DNA of 19,390 nt from Chloroflexota bacterium. Its GTDB lineage: Bacteria > Chloroflexota > Anaerolineae > JACRMK01. The notes under the pieces are model-generated. The model ran no database searches, was not told where the DNA came from, and was given only the letters and a program-made list of their open reading frames with translations. How positions within the stretch are numbered: position 1 is the stretch's first letter; every line of letters begins with the position of its first letter. Shown here piece after piece: positions 6,313-13,684 of the stretch. The translations under genes were made by a program, and so were the position numbers. Location: contig JACQEC010000184.1 in the NCBI GenBank assembly GCA_016200765.1, positions 1 through 19,390 on the forward strand. The letters run 5' to 3'.

Positions 6313-7786
6313 GCTGCACGAGAAAGAAGCCGCGATTGTCGCGCAGGCTGGCCGCCCGTCCACCGTCACGATTGCAACCAATATGGCCGGTCGCGGCGTG
6401 GACATCTTGCTCGGCGGAAACCCCGACGGCTTAGCCCGCGAGTTGCTCGCCAAGCAAGCGCTCGATATGACGACCGCCACGCCCGAACAATGGCAAGATG
6501 CGCTAGCCAAGGCGAAAGAGCAGATCGAGAAAGACCGCGCGCGGGTCGTCGAGTTGGGCGGACTGCACATCGTCGGCACCGAACGGCACGAGGCGCGGCG
6601 CATTGACAACCAATTGCGTGGCCGCGCCGGACGGCAGGGCGACCCCGGCTCGTCGCGCTTTTATATTTCGCTCGAAGACGACCTGATGCGGCGCTTCGGC
6701 GGCGAGCGGGTCAAGTCATTCATGGAGTGGGCGGGTCTTGAAGAAGACGTGCCCATCGAGCATGGCCTCATCAGCAAGACGATTGAGCAATCTCAAGTCA
6801 AGGTCGAAGGGTACAATTTCGACCTGCGCAAGCACGTACTGCAATACGATGACGTGGTCAACAAACAGCGCGAAACCATCTACGCCCAGCGCCACAAGGT
6901 CTTGAGCAAAGACACCTTGCGCGAGGACGTGCTGACGATGGTGCATAAGGCCCTTGAAGCACAAGTGGCTTTGCACACCGAAAGCAACGACGAAGAGGAG
7001 TGGAATCTCAGCGCGCTGGCCGGTGACGTGCAGAAGATTATCCCGCTCCCCACCGGTTTCGATATCAAGCCTTGGCGTTCAATGGATCGCGACGAGATTA
7101 CCGATCAACTGCGCGAGATCGCCGCACAGGTTTACGACGAGCAGGCCGCGCGCATGGGCCGGCAATTGCTTGAAGCCGCCCAGCGCAATGGGCAGACGAT
7201 TGAATCGCTTGGCGCGATCCCCCATCCCCTGCACCGCGCGATTGCCCAGACCGCCCGCGCGAAGTTGGCAGAGCAGTATACATCACTGGCCGCAGAGCGA
7301 TTGACCGGTCTGTCTCCAGAGACACAGAAAACCATCGAGGATGCTTTTGCCCACGGGCTGGCGCTGGGCCGAGACCGGGTCGCCATCCTGCAGGTCGTGG
7401 ATCGGCTCTGGATTCGCCACCTGACGGTTCTGGACGACCTGCGCGAGGGTATCGGCCTGCGCGCATTCGGCCAACAGGATCCGCTCGTCTCGTACAAGCG
7501 CGAAGGCTCGGAGAGTTTTGGCCGTCTGCTCGGCCAGATTGAACAACAGGTTGCATTAAGCCTATTCCACCTTCACCTCAATCTCGAACAATCGGAACCG
7601 ACGCGCATCGCGCGCGAAACGCGCACCAACCGCGTCGAGCCCGCACGAAACGCACGCGCGAGCGCCAGCCGCGATGGCAAGGTGGGACGCAACGACCCTT
7701 GTTACTGCGGCAGTGGGAAGAAGTATAAGAACTGCCACATGCGCAAAGACCAGGGCCAAACGCACGCCATCGAGAAGCGCAAATAG
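6185..7786 (+). CDS. secA: SecA preprotein translocase ATPase, C-terminal part (gene frameshifted)
   Basis: This is the continuation of the SecA entry above in the +1 frame. Genuine homology starts at TVEKSEMLSDMLRRKGV (about 6239); the codons from 6185 to there are out of frame with the ancestral protein. It carries the second nucleotide-binding domain (VTIATNMAGRGVDILLGG; LGGLHIVGTERHEARRIDNQ; LRGRAGRQGDPGSSRFYIS), the helical scaffold, and a C-terminal zinc-binding SEC-C tail CYCGSGKKYKNCH, which in the family contacts SecB or ribosomes. If the two parts were joined, the protein would be about 955 residues, close to a normal SecA less the missing segment. Since SecA is essential, an assembly or consensus error is more likely than a true pseudogene, but the window alone cannot decide. 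Confidence 0.92.
   Translation: MRRIKSIRRSRPSIAPSSTVEKSEMLSDMLRRKGVPHNVLNAKLHEKEAAIVAQAGRPSTVTIATNMAGRGVDILLGGNPDGLARELLAKQALDMTTATPEQWQDALAKAKEQIEKDRARVVELGGLHIVGTERHEARRIDNQLRGRAGRQGDPGSSRFYISLEDDLMRRFGGERVKSFMEWAGLEEDVPIEHGLISKTIEQSQVKVEGYNFDLRKHVLQYDDVVNKQRETIYAQRHKVLSKDTLREDVLTMVHKALEAQVALHTESNDEEEWNLSALAGDVQKIIPLPTGFDIKPWRSMDRDEITDQLREIAAQVYDEQAARMGRQLLEAAQRNGQTIESLGAIPHPLHRAIAQTARAKLAEQYTSLAAERLTGLSPETQKTIEDAFAHGLALGRDRVAILQVVDRLWIRHLTVLDDLREGIGLRAFGQQDPLVSYKREGSESFGRLLGQIEQQVALSLFHLHLNLEQSEPTRIARETRTNRVEPARNARASASRDGKVGRNDPCYCGSGKKYKNCHMRKDQGQTHAIEKRK
6229..6242 (+). other. secA: Frameshift junction in secA with apparent loss of about 50 bases
   Basis: The +1 frame reads ...AKYRAVV and the +2 frame takes over with TVEKSEMLS. 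In known SecA proteins these blocks are separated by about 17-18 residues containing GQPVLVGT (start of the second nucleotide-binding domain). Here they are almost adjacent. A deletion of about 50 bases (2 mod 3) would explain both the missing residues and the change of frame. Confidence 0.7.
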
Positions 7787-7862
7787 CGGTACAACGTCAT
7801 CCTCTCTTGACTCGGCGCCGAAAGCCGTGGCGGCCGATGAACGCCGCCGGATAAGGTCAACC

Positions 7863-9122
7863 ATGAACGATCAGCTTCTGCGACAAGTGCCGTTGCTCGC
7901 CTCCCTGACGACCGAAGGACTCCGGCGCTTAGCCGCGTCTGCCGTCGAAACCAACGTATCCGCGGGGCAGATTCTCTTTCGTGAGGGCGAGCGCGGCGAC
8001 CGGCTATACATTATTCTGGGCGGCGAGGTCGAGAGCGTCAAGGCGCTGGGCACCGAGGACGAGCGCGTGCTCGGCATCGGCGGCGCGAGCGAGTTTGTCG
8101 GCGAGATGAGTTTGGTCATCCCCGACGGTCTCCGCACCGCCAGCATCCGCGCCCGCACGCGCGCGCGCCTGCTGGAAATTTCGTACAAAGACTTTGACAA
8201 CCTGCTTCAGCGCCAACCTGCCATTGGCTACTCGATGGTAAAGGCGCTGAGCGGGCGGTTGAGCAACTCGAACAATACGATTATCCGCGATCTGCACGCG
8301 AAGAACTTGCAGTTGACGGAAGCCAACCAGCAACTGCAAGCCGCCTATGAAGAATTGAAGAGGGCGCAGGCGGAGATGGTCGAGAAGGAGAAGTTGATCC
8401 GCGAACTTGAAGTTGCGCGGGAGATCCAGCAAAGCATCTTGCCGCGCCAGATGCCCTGCCTGTCGGGGTTCGACTTCGGCGCGCTGATGGTGCCAACCCG
8501 CGCCGTCGGCGGCGACTTCTTTGACTTTATCCCGCTGGGTGAGGACCGGCTCGGTATTGCCGTCGGCGACGTGTCGGATAAGGGCGTGCCAGCCGCCTTG
8601 TTTATGGCGCTGACGTGCAGTGTCCTGCGCGCAGAGGCCAGTCGCGCCGACTCGCCCCGCGAGGCGCTGAATCGCGTGAACCGCCACTTGCTGGCCATGA
8701 ACGATTCCGGCATGTTCGTCACGCTCCTGTTCGGCGTGTTGAACAGCCAGACGCGCGAGTTTGCGTATGTGCGCGCGGGCCACGAGTTCCCGCTTGTGTT
8801 GACTGCGGAGGGTGAACTAACCATGCCCCAACGCCGGTTGGGTCAGCCGCTTGGCCTTACCCCAGACCCCCGTCTGGACGAGCAGTCCATGACGATTCCG
8901 CCCGGCGGCACGCTGATCGTCCACACTGACGGCATCACCGACGCGATGGACCCACACGAGGCACGCTTCGGCTCAGCACAACTACAGGCGGCCATCCGCG
9001 CCGAGTGCAGCACGCCCGCGGAGGCTGTCTGCGATCACCTGTTAAACCGGGTGCGCGCCTACGCCGGTCCTGCCCCGCAATACGACGACATTACGATTGT
9101 TGCCGTGCATAACCAGCCATAA
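7863..9122 (+). CDS. cNMP-binding / SpoIIE (RsbU-type) serine phosphatase
   Basis: A 419-residue cytosolic signalling protein with three parts. Residues 1-130 form a cyclic-nucleotide-binding (CAP-like) domain: ILFREGERGDRLYIILGGEVE, then FVGEMSLV and the RTASIRARTRARLLEI strand. Residues 145-195 are heptad-rich and probably a coiled coil. Residues 195 to the end are a PP2C-like SpoIIE domain, opening with ELEVAREIQQSILPRQMP and carrying the metal-site motifs GGDFFDF, VGDVSDKGVPAALFM, VRAGHEFPLVL, VHTDGITDAMD and YDDITIVAV. Such proteins typically dephosphorylate an anti-anti-sigma (STAS) protein, but no STAS or anti-sigma partner is present here. The ATG at 7863 was chosen because AAGG at 7853-7856 lies 6 bases upstream and the domain begins right after it. 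The frame is open upstream to 7674 but overlaps secA. Confidence 0.9.
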   Translation: MNDQLLRQVPLLASLTTEGLRRLAASAVETNVSAGQILFREGERGDRLYIILGGEVESVKALGTEDERVLGIGGASEFVGEMSLVIPDGLRTASIRARTRARLLEISYKDFDNLLQRQPAIGYSMVKALSGRLSNSNNTIIRDLHAKNLQLTEANQQLQAAYEELKRAQAEMVEKEKLIRELEVAREIQQSILPRQMPCLSGFDFGALMVPTRAVGGDFFDFIPLGEDRLGIAVGDVSDKGVPAALFMALTCSVLRAEASRADSPREALNRVNRHLLAMNDSGMFVTLLFGVLNSQTREFAYVRAGHEFPLVLTAEGELTMPQRRLGQPLGLTPDPRLDEQSMTIPPGGTLIVHTDGITDAMDPHEARFGSAQLQAAIRAECSTPAEAVCDHLLNRVRAYAGPAPQYDDITIVAVHNQP

Positions 9123-9166
9123 CAACCGCCGGGGCGAATCCCCCATCACACAACCAGAGGCCGACG

Positions 9167-10456
9167 ATGTACACTTACTTCTACAAAATAATTGGAATAG
9201 CCATTCTGCTTCTGCTTGGGTCTGGCGCGTTGGGCGCGCGCGCATCAGGAGGCCAGACGCCGCTCGGCTACCCTTCCGGCGACGACTGGGAGCCGGCCAT
9301 CGCCGCCGACCGCTTCGGCCACGTGTATGTGCTGTGGCCGCACTATGGCGGCGTGCCCGGCTGTGACCAATGCCCCAGCCCAACAGCCCTCCTTCAGATA
9401 AGCAGTGATCACGGCCAGACGTGGACAGAGCCACGTGTCGTGACGCCCGACTACTTGGGTACCTATCAGGTTGACACACAAATCGTCGTGGGTCCGGTAG
9501 ACGGCCAGACCGTCTATGCGGCATGGCTGCAAAACAACAAGAGCGACACTATCGTCCTCAAGTCCACCGACTTTGGGCAAACGTGGAGCAAGCCGGTGAT
9601 CGCCGACCACACCGACGCCGGCACCGACAAACCGATCCTGCTCGTGCGCGGGTTGGATCTGTACATCGCCTACGATCACTCGCCCAAGATGTGGGTAGCG
9701 GCTTCCCACAACGGCGGTCAGACGTTCAGCCAGTCCTTCATCCGTTTCACGGCCGACTTCGGCGTGCCGCTGGCTGGCGGCGGGGCGATAGACTCAAAGG
9801 GCAACGTCTATTTCGCGTGGGGCGGCTACAAAGCGGACGGACAAGGCCCCGTGAACCTGTACCTGACCAAATCCCCGGATCATGGCCGCACGTGGGCCAG
9901 CAGGCTCATCTTCACCAGTTCATCACCGCCCGATTGCTCGGAGTTTAGCTGTGGCTACGCCTTTCTTGGCGCGCAGATGGTGATGACGGCGGATGCCAAT
10001 GACGCGCTCTACCTGTTGTGGAACGCCGGGGCCAATCGGGTGCCGAAGGAAGCGGAGCGCATCTATTTTTCGCGCTCGACCGACTACGGTGCCACGTGGT
10101 CAGCCCCGCAGGACGTATCGCTCGCCGGACAGGGCGTGAGCCACGCCTTCCCAGCCATCGCGTCTTCCGGGCAGGCGGGCGATGTGCGGATTGCGTGGAT
10201 GGACGCGCGCAACAACGGGCGCTGGAACGTCATCTACCGCTCCAGCAGTGATGGCGGCGCGACCTGGTCGCCGGAAACCCAGCTATCATCCTACGTCGAG
10301 GGCTACTCCTACATCAACGCCGATGGCTACCAGTTCCCATTTGGCGACTACTTTGAAATGGATGTGGACGAGACGACAACAACGCACGTGGTGTGGGGCG
10401 AAGGCGCGAACTATGTCGGGCCGGGCAACATCTGGTATAACCGGGTGGGGCCCTAG
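9167..10456 (+). CDS. Secreted Asp-box (BNR/sialidase-fold) beta-propeller protein
   Basis: A 429-residue protein with a clear Sec signal peptide (hydrophobic residues 8-22, likely cleavage after ARA at 24-26). At least six Asp-box motifs of the S-x-D-x-G-x-T-W type follow: SSDHGQTW, STDFGQTW, SHNGGQTF, SPDHGRTW, STDYGATW and SSDGGATW. Spaced at roughly one per blade, they indicate a six-bladed propeller. No FRIP arginine motif is visible, so the protein should not be called a sialidase. Two close cysteine pairs (GCDQC, and PDC with FSCGY) could form disulfides, as expected outside the membrane. AGAGG at 9156-9160 supports the ATG. It starts 44 bases after the phosphatase gene and its end nearly meets the converging epimerase gene. 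Substrate or ligand is unknown. Confidence 0.85.
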   Translation: MYTYFYKIIGIAILLLLGSGALGARASGGQTPLGYPSGDDWEPAIAADRFGHVYVLWPHYGGVPGCDQCPSPTALLQISSDHGQTWTEPRVVTPDYLGTYQVDTQIVVGPVDGQTVYAAWLQNNKSDTIVLKSTDFGQTWSKPVIADHTDAGTDKPILLVRGLDLYIAYDHSPKMWVAASHNGGQTFSQSFIRFTADFGVPLAGGGAIDSKGNVYFAWGGYKADGQGPVNLYLTKSPDHGRTWASRLIFTSSSPPDCSEFSCGYAFLGAQMVMTADANDALYLLWNAGANRVPKEAERIYFSRSTDYGATWSAPQDVSLAGQGVSHAFPAIASSGQAGDVRIAWMDARNNGRWNVIYRSSSDGGATWSPETQLSSYVEGYSYINADGYQFPFGDYFEMDVDETTTTHVVWGEGANYVGPGNIWYNRVGP

Positions 10457-10464
10457 CAGTCCAA

Positions 10465-11379
10465 TCACAAGAGGTCTTTCAAAGCCGCCTCTGCCTCACT
10501 AAATTGGAACCGGTAGCCCAGCGCCAACAGCCGTTCCGGCACCGCGCGCTGCCCGCCCAACAACAGCAGGCGCGCGAAATCCCCGAGCATCAACTCTAGC
10601 GCAAAGGCCGGCATCGGCAACCATGACGGTCGCTTCAGCGCCCGGCCGACCGCGCGGCTAAAGTCGGCGTTGGTCAGCGGGTTCGGCGCGGTCAGGTTAT
10701 AGGCCCCGCGGGCATCGGGCCGCTCGATGAGCAAGCGAATGGCCGCGACCTCATCCGCGATGTGTATCCACGGCATGAACTGCCGTCCATTACCCGTCGG
10801 TCCGCCGGCAAAGTAACGGAACGGCAAGACAAACAGCGGTAGCGCGCCACCCTCGCCGCTCAGAACCACTCCATTGCGGAGTATTACCCGCCGCACATCC
10901 ATGGCTTCCACCTCAGCCGTGGCCGCTTCCCAATCCACGCAGACCCGCGCCAGAAAATCGTCGCCCGCCGGTGTCTGCTCCGTCACGACCTCGTCGCCAT
11001 TCGCACAGCCATAATAGCCGATGCCCGACGCCTGGATGAGTACCAGTGGCTTCTGCCTCGCCGCCGTCACGGCCTCGACCACCGCGCGTCCCGCGTCCAC
11101 CCGGCTCTGATAGATTCGCCCCTTGCGCGCCGCGGTCCACGGCGGCCTGCCAATCGTTTCGCCCGCCAGATTGACAATCGCCGTCGCGCCATCGGCCAAA
11201 GCGCCCCAGCCGGTTGCCGTCCGCCCGTCCCAACCCACGACGTTAACCCGCCCCGGAAACGGCGGGACGTGACCGGGGCGGCGGCTCAAGATCACGACCT
11301 CATGACCGGCCTCCAGCAGGCGGGGCGCGAGCGCCCGGCCAATCAGTCCGGTGCCGCCGGTAATGACAATGCGTCCCAT
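10465..11379 (-). CDS. TIGR01777-family epimerase/NAD(P)-binding protein (SDR39U1/YfcH-like)
   Basis: A 304-residue extended short-chain dehydrogenase. The nucleotide-binding motif GGTGLIG is at residues 7-13. The family words WDGRTATGWGALADGATAIV (in part), NLAGETIGRPPWT, SRVDAGRAVVEA, QASGIGYYG and MPWIHIADEVAAI follow, and the C-terminus carries the DUF1731-type segment LMLGDFARLLLLGGQRAVPE. The physiological substrate of this family is not established. The start at 11379 is preferred over the in-frame ATG at 11409 because AGGAG lies 6 bases before it and the Rossmann fold begins at once. The stop codon falls 8 bases from the stop of the converging propeller gene, leaving no room for a terminator between them. 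Confidence 0.9.
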   Translation of the reverse strand: MGRIVITGGTGLIGRALAPRLLEAGHEVVILSRRPGHVPPFPGRVNVVGWDGRTATGWGALADGATAIVNLAGETIGRPPWTAARKGRIYQSRVDAGRAVVEAVTAARQKPLVLIQASGIGYYGCANGDEVVTEQTPAGDDFLARVCVDWEAATAEVEAMDVRRVILRNGVVLSGEGGALPLFVLPFRYFAGGPTGNGRQFMPWIHIADEVAAIRLLIERPDARGAYNLTAPNPLTNADFSRAVGRALKRPSWLPMPAFALELMLGDFARLLLLGGQRAVPERLLALGYRFQFSEAEAALKDLL

Positions 11380-11385
11380 CGGCCG

Positions 11386-11390
11386 CTCCT
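11386..11390 (-). promoter_or_regulatory. Shine-Dalgarno that decides the epimerase start
   Basis: Read on the minus strand, AGGAG occupies 11390-11386, six bases before the ATG at 11379. The alternative ATG at 11409 would add ten residues ahead of the Rossmann fold. Confidence 0.7.
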
Positions 11391-11438
11391 CTCTTCCCAA
11401 CTCAATCACTGACGCCGACTAGAAAGTAACCCGCGCTT

Positions 11439-13238
11439 CTATAAACCCCACAACACCACCAGGAGAGCCAAAATCACGCCCATTAAGATCAACGTGAGGA
11501 GCGCGCCGACGCGCACATAATCTTTGAACTTATAACCGCCGGGCCCCATCACCAGCACGTTGGCCGGGTGCGCCAGCGGTGTAATGAACGCCAGCGAGCA
11601 GCCATAGGCCACCGCCAGGGCAAAGGCGCGCGGATCGACATGCACCGCTTCAGCCGCGTGAATCGCGATCGGCGCGAGAATCACCGCCGCGGCCTGCCCG
11701 CTCATCACTTGGGTAAACAGCGTCGTCACGACGAGCAAGCCCGCGACAACGACCAGCGGCCCATGGGCGCCCAGTTGGTTTACGATGGCTTCGCCGAACA
11801 TCACAGCCAAGCCCGTGTTAGTCATGGCCAGTCCAACCGGCAGCATACCCGCAATCAGGAATATGCTCTTCCACTCCACCGCTTGATAGGCCTCATCCAT
11901 CGAGAGCGCGCCGACCACGACCATCGCCAGCGCGCCCGCCAGCACGGCTTCGGCCGTCGCTAACAGGCCGCTGGCCGCCAACGTGATGGCGATCGCCATG
12001 ATCACAATCGCGTGCGGCATTCGCTGGGTGCGCACGCCTTCCTCCGCCGTGTCCGTCAACACGATGAAGTCGCCATCGTCCTGCAGCACGCCGACGCGCG
12101 CGCGCGGGCCGAGCACCAGGAGCGCATAGCCCGGCTTGAGCGCAAGTTCACCCAGCCCCACCCGTTGTGGGCGGCCCTGACGCCAGATGGCAATGACGTT
12201 CAGACCGAATTTCTCGCGGAAGCGGATCTCACGCAGCGTCTTGTCCACCGCGCGCGAGCGCGGGGAGAGCACCACCTCAAATAATCCGATATCGCCGTCG
12301 CTCAGGCTCTCGAGCCGCGCCGGTTCCGACAAGATCTCAAGCCCTCGCGCGCGCAACTCCTCGACCTGCTCTGCGCGTGCTTGCAGAAAAACGCTCTCAC
12401 CGCCCTTCAGCCGCTCGCTGGGCGGCGGCGCCAGACGCGAATGACCATTGTTCAAAATCGCGATAACATTGACCCCGAGGTCGCTGCCCAGTCCAACTTC
12501 GGCCAGTGTACGCCCGACCAGCGCCGAGACGGCCGGCACGCGCGCGTTAACCCAGCGTTCGCCCAAACCATAGACATCGGCCAGGCGGGTGCGCGAGGCC
12601 AACATCAGCCGTTCCCAATCGGCTGGCCCGCGGCGTGGGAGCAGGCGGCGGCCAATCAGCACCATGTAGAGGATACCGACGATGATCAACGGCACACCGA
12701 TGGGCGCGAAATCGAGCAGTTCAAACGCGCGATAGTTCGCGTCGTGCAAGGCCGCGCTGACCAGAATGTTGGAAGTCGTCAGCAGCGTTGCCATGCCGCC
12801 TAGCAGCGTGCCGAAGGCCAGCGGCATCATCAACCTGGATAGGCTGATCTGTCGCTCGCGCGAGATGCCCACCGCTACCGGCAACAGCACAGATGCCGCC
12901 GCGATGTTGTTCATGAACAGCGAGAGGAACGCTGCAACAACCATGAGCGCGACAATCATCGTCAACTCGCTGTGCCCGCCCAAGCGCATCAACTGCACAC
13001 CAAGGGCTCGCGTGGCGCCCGTGCGCGCCAACCCGGCAGTCAGGATAAAAATGCCCAGAATGGTGATGACCGCCGAGCGGCTGAAACCGGACAGCGCCTC
13101 CTCCGGCGTCAGCACGCCGCTGACCCCCAGCGCCACGACCAGCAGTAGTGCGACCAGGTCGGCGCGCAGCCATTCGGTGATGAAGAAGATGGCCGCGACA
13201 ATCAGCAGAAATAGGACGAGGATAGCGTGGATAGTCAT
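11439..13238 (-). CDS. SLC13/DASS-family permease with two central RCK-C (TrkA-C) domains
   Basis: A 599-residue membrane protein. The N-terminal membrane half (about residues 1-200) contains FMNNIAAASVLLPVAVGI and GTLLGGMATLLTTSNILVSA. A soluble middle (about 210-390) has two TrkA-C-like repeats, one around VGRTLAEVGLGSDLGVNVIA and one around VDKTLREIRFREKFGLNVIA, each followed by a LxPGxxLLVLG-like segment. The C-terminal membrane half contains LFTQVMSGQAAAVILAPIAI and ANVLVMGPGGYKFKDYVRVG. This two-half plan with inserted RCK-C domains is the widespread SLC13-type permease annotated for sulfate, dicarboxylate or other anions; the ligand of the RCK-C domains and the transported anion cannot be inferred here. 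The ATG at 13238 has no obvious Shine-Dalgarno. The downstream epimerase starts 59 bases after its stop and may be co-transcribed. Confidence 0.88.
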   Translation of the reverse strand: MTIHAILVLFLLIVAAIFFITEWLRADLVALLLVVALGVSGVLTPEEALSGFSRSAVITILGIFILTAGLARTGATRALGVQLMRLGGHSELTMIVALMVVAAFLSLFMNNIAAASVLLPVAVGISRERQISLSRLMMPLAFGTLLGGMATLLTTSNILVSAALHDANYRAFELLDFAPIGVPLIIVGILYMVLIGRRLLPRRGPADWERLMLASRTRLADVYGLGERWVNARVPAVSALVGRTLAEVGLGSDLGVNVIAILNNGHSRLAPPPSERLKGGESVFLQARAEQVEELRARGLEILSEPARLESLSDGDIGLFEVVLSPRSRAVDKTLREIRFREKFGLNVIAIWRQGRPQRVGLGELALKPGYALLVLGPRARVGVLQDDGDFIVLTDTAEEGVRTQRMPHAIVIMAIAITLAASGLLATAEAVLAGALAMVVVGALSMDEAYQAVEWKSIFLIAGMLPVGLAMTNTGLAVMFGEAIVNQLGAHGPLVVVAGLLVVTTLFTQVMSGQAAAVILAPIAIHAAEAVHVDPRAFALAVAYGCSLAFITPLAHPANVLVMGPGGYKFKDYVRVGALLTLILMGVILALLVVLWGL

Positions 13239-13278
13239 ACGTCATAGCCGGTGACAAAGGACAGGCCGCGGAACAATC

Positions 13279-13297
13279 AATGGACGGTTTGTCCATT
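13279..13297. promoter_or_regulatory. Palindrome upstream of the SLC13-type permease, possible operator
   Basis: AATGGAC (13279-13285) and GTCCATT (13291-13297) are perfect inverted repeats separated by GGTTT. The site lies 41-59 bases before the permease start on the minus strand, where a dimeric repressor could act. No regulator gene is adjacent and no clear -35/-10 pair was found, so the role is a guess. Confidence 0.3.
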
Positions 13298-13366
13298 CAC
13301 TGATCCCATGCCGACCCGCCGTCGCCTTGCAGAAAATCTACTGCTGGGTATAGCGCAGATTCGTAG

Positions 13367-13429
13367 GGGCGAAGCCACGGCCATACCTCACCCTGTTTAG
13401 CAACCATATGGCTGGCCGTGGCTTCGCCC
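13367..13429. repeat. 17-bp perfect inverted repeat (63-bp palindromic element)
   Basis: GGGCGAAGCCACGGCCA (13367-13383) is exactly inverted as TGGCCGTGGCTTCGCCC (13413-13429), with a 29-base loop. The left arm is preceded by GTAGG. Elements opening with a GTAGGGGCGAA-like word are familiar dispersed repeats in several phyla (recollection, not a search). It lies in the gene-free stretch between the two minus-strand transcription units and encodes no recognisable protein. Confidence 0.7.
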
Positions 13430-13456
13430 TTCCCTGCCACGGCCACACCTCAACCC
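13374..13456. repeat. Diverged direct repeat, two units 62 bases apart
   Basis: A 20-base unit at 13374-13393 (GCCACGGCCA-T-ACCTCA...) recurs at 13436-13455 with 18 of 20 bases identical. The first unit overlaps the left arm of the inverted repeat above, so the GGCCGTGGC word occurs three times in two orientations within 80 bases. Confidence 0.6.
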
Positions 13457-13545
13457 CCGCTCGCCGTCGTGGCACGCTGTTTCTCCCCGCTTTCGCGCGC
13501 TCTCGCGGCGTGTCGTTTCGAGCGAGAAGTTCCGATCGCCCATCC

Positions 13546-13570
13546 TTGGGAGAGGGGCCGGGGGTGAGGC
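13546..13570 (+). repeat. G-rich dispersed repeat element, intergenic copy
   Basis: The core reads TTGGGAGAGGGG then GGGGGTGAGG. It aligns without gaps to 14286-14310 with 18 of 25 bases identical, the outer blocks being conserved and the centre variable. The complementary word (CCTCACCC...CCTCTCCC) is a widespread bacterial repeat type known to me from many genomes. This copy lies about 115 bases beyond the 3' end of the TorD-like gene. Confidence 0.55.
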
Positions 13571-13598
13571 GAAGGGTTTTGAAAACCCTTCGGGTCTG
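13570..13598 (-). repeat. REP-like hairpin, intergenic copy
   Basis: CGAAGGGTTTT (13570-13580) and AAAACCCTTCG (13582-13592) form a perfect 11-bp inverted repeat around one base. On the minus strand it is preceded by CAGACC and shares ordered words with the secA-leader hairpin at 4848-4878. No T-run flanks it, so a terminator role for the chaperone transcript is possible but not shown. Together with the three entries before it, this accounts for most of what the 446-base gene-free stretch 13239-13684 contains. Confidence 0.6.
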
Positions 13599-13684
13599 TC
13601 CCTACCCGTACCACCTCACCTCTCCGACGATTCTGCGGCATACCCTCTACTGCTCAACAGTTGGACAGTCTGGCTTGATCCCGA

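Noticed and set aside
9167..10456. True exo-sialidase
   Set aside because: Asp-boxes show the fold only; no FRIP arginine motif or catalytic set could be identified.
13570..13592. Intrinsic terminator for the Mo-enzyme operon
   Set aside because: The hairpin is strong but no T-run follows on either strand; its resemblance to the secA-leader hairpin fits a REP element better.
13239..13684. CRISPR array or tRNA in the gene-free stretch
   Set aside because: Repeats are not regularly spaced units with unique spacers, and no cloverleaf or CCA-type end was found.
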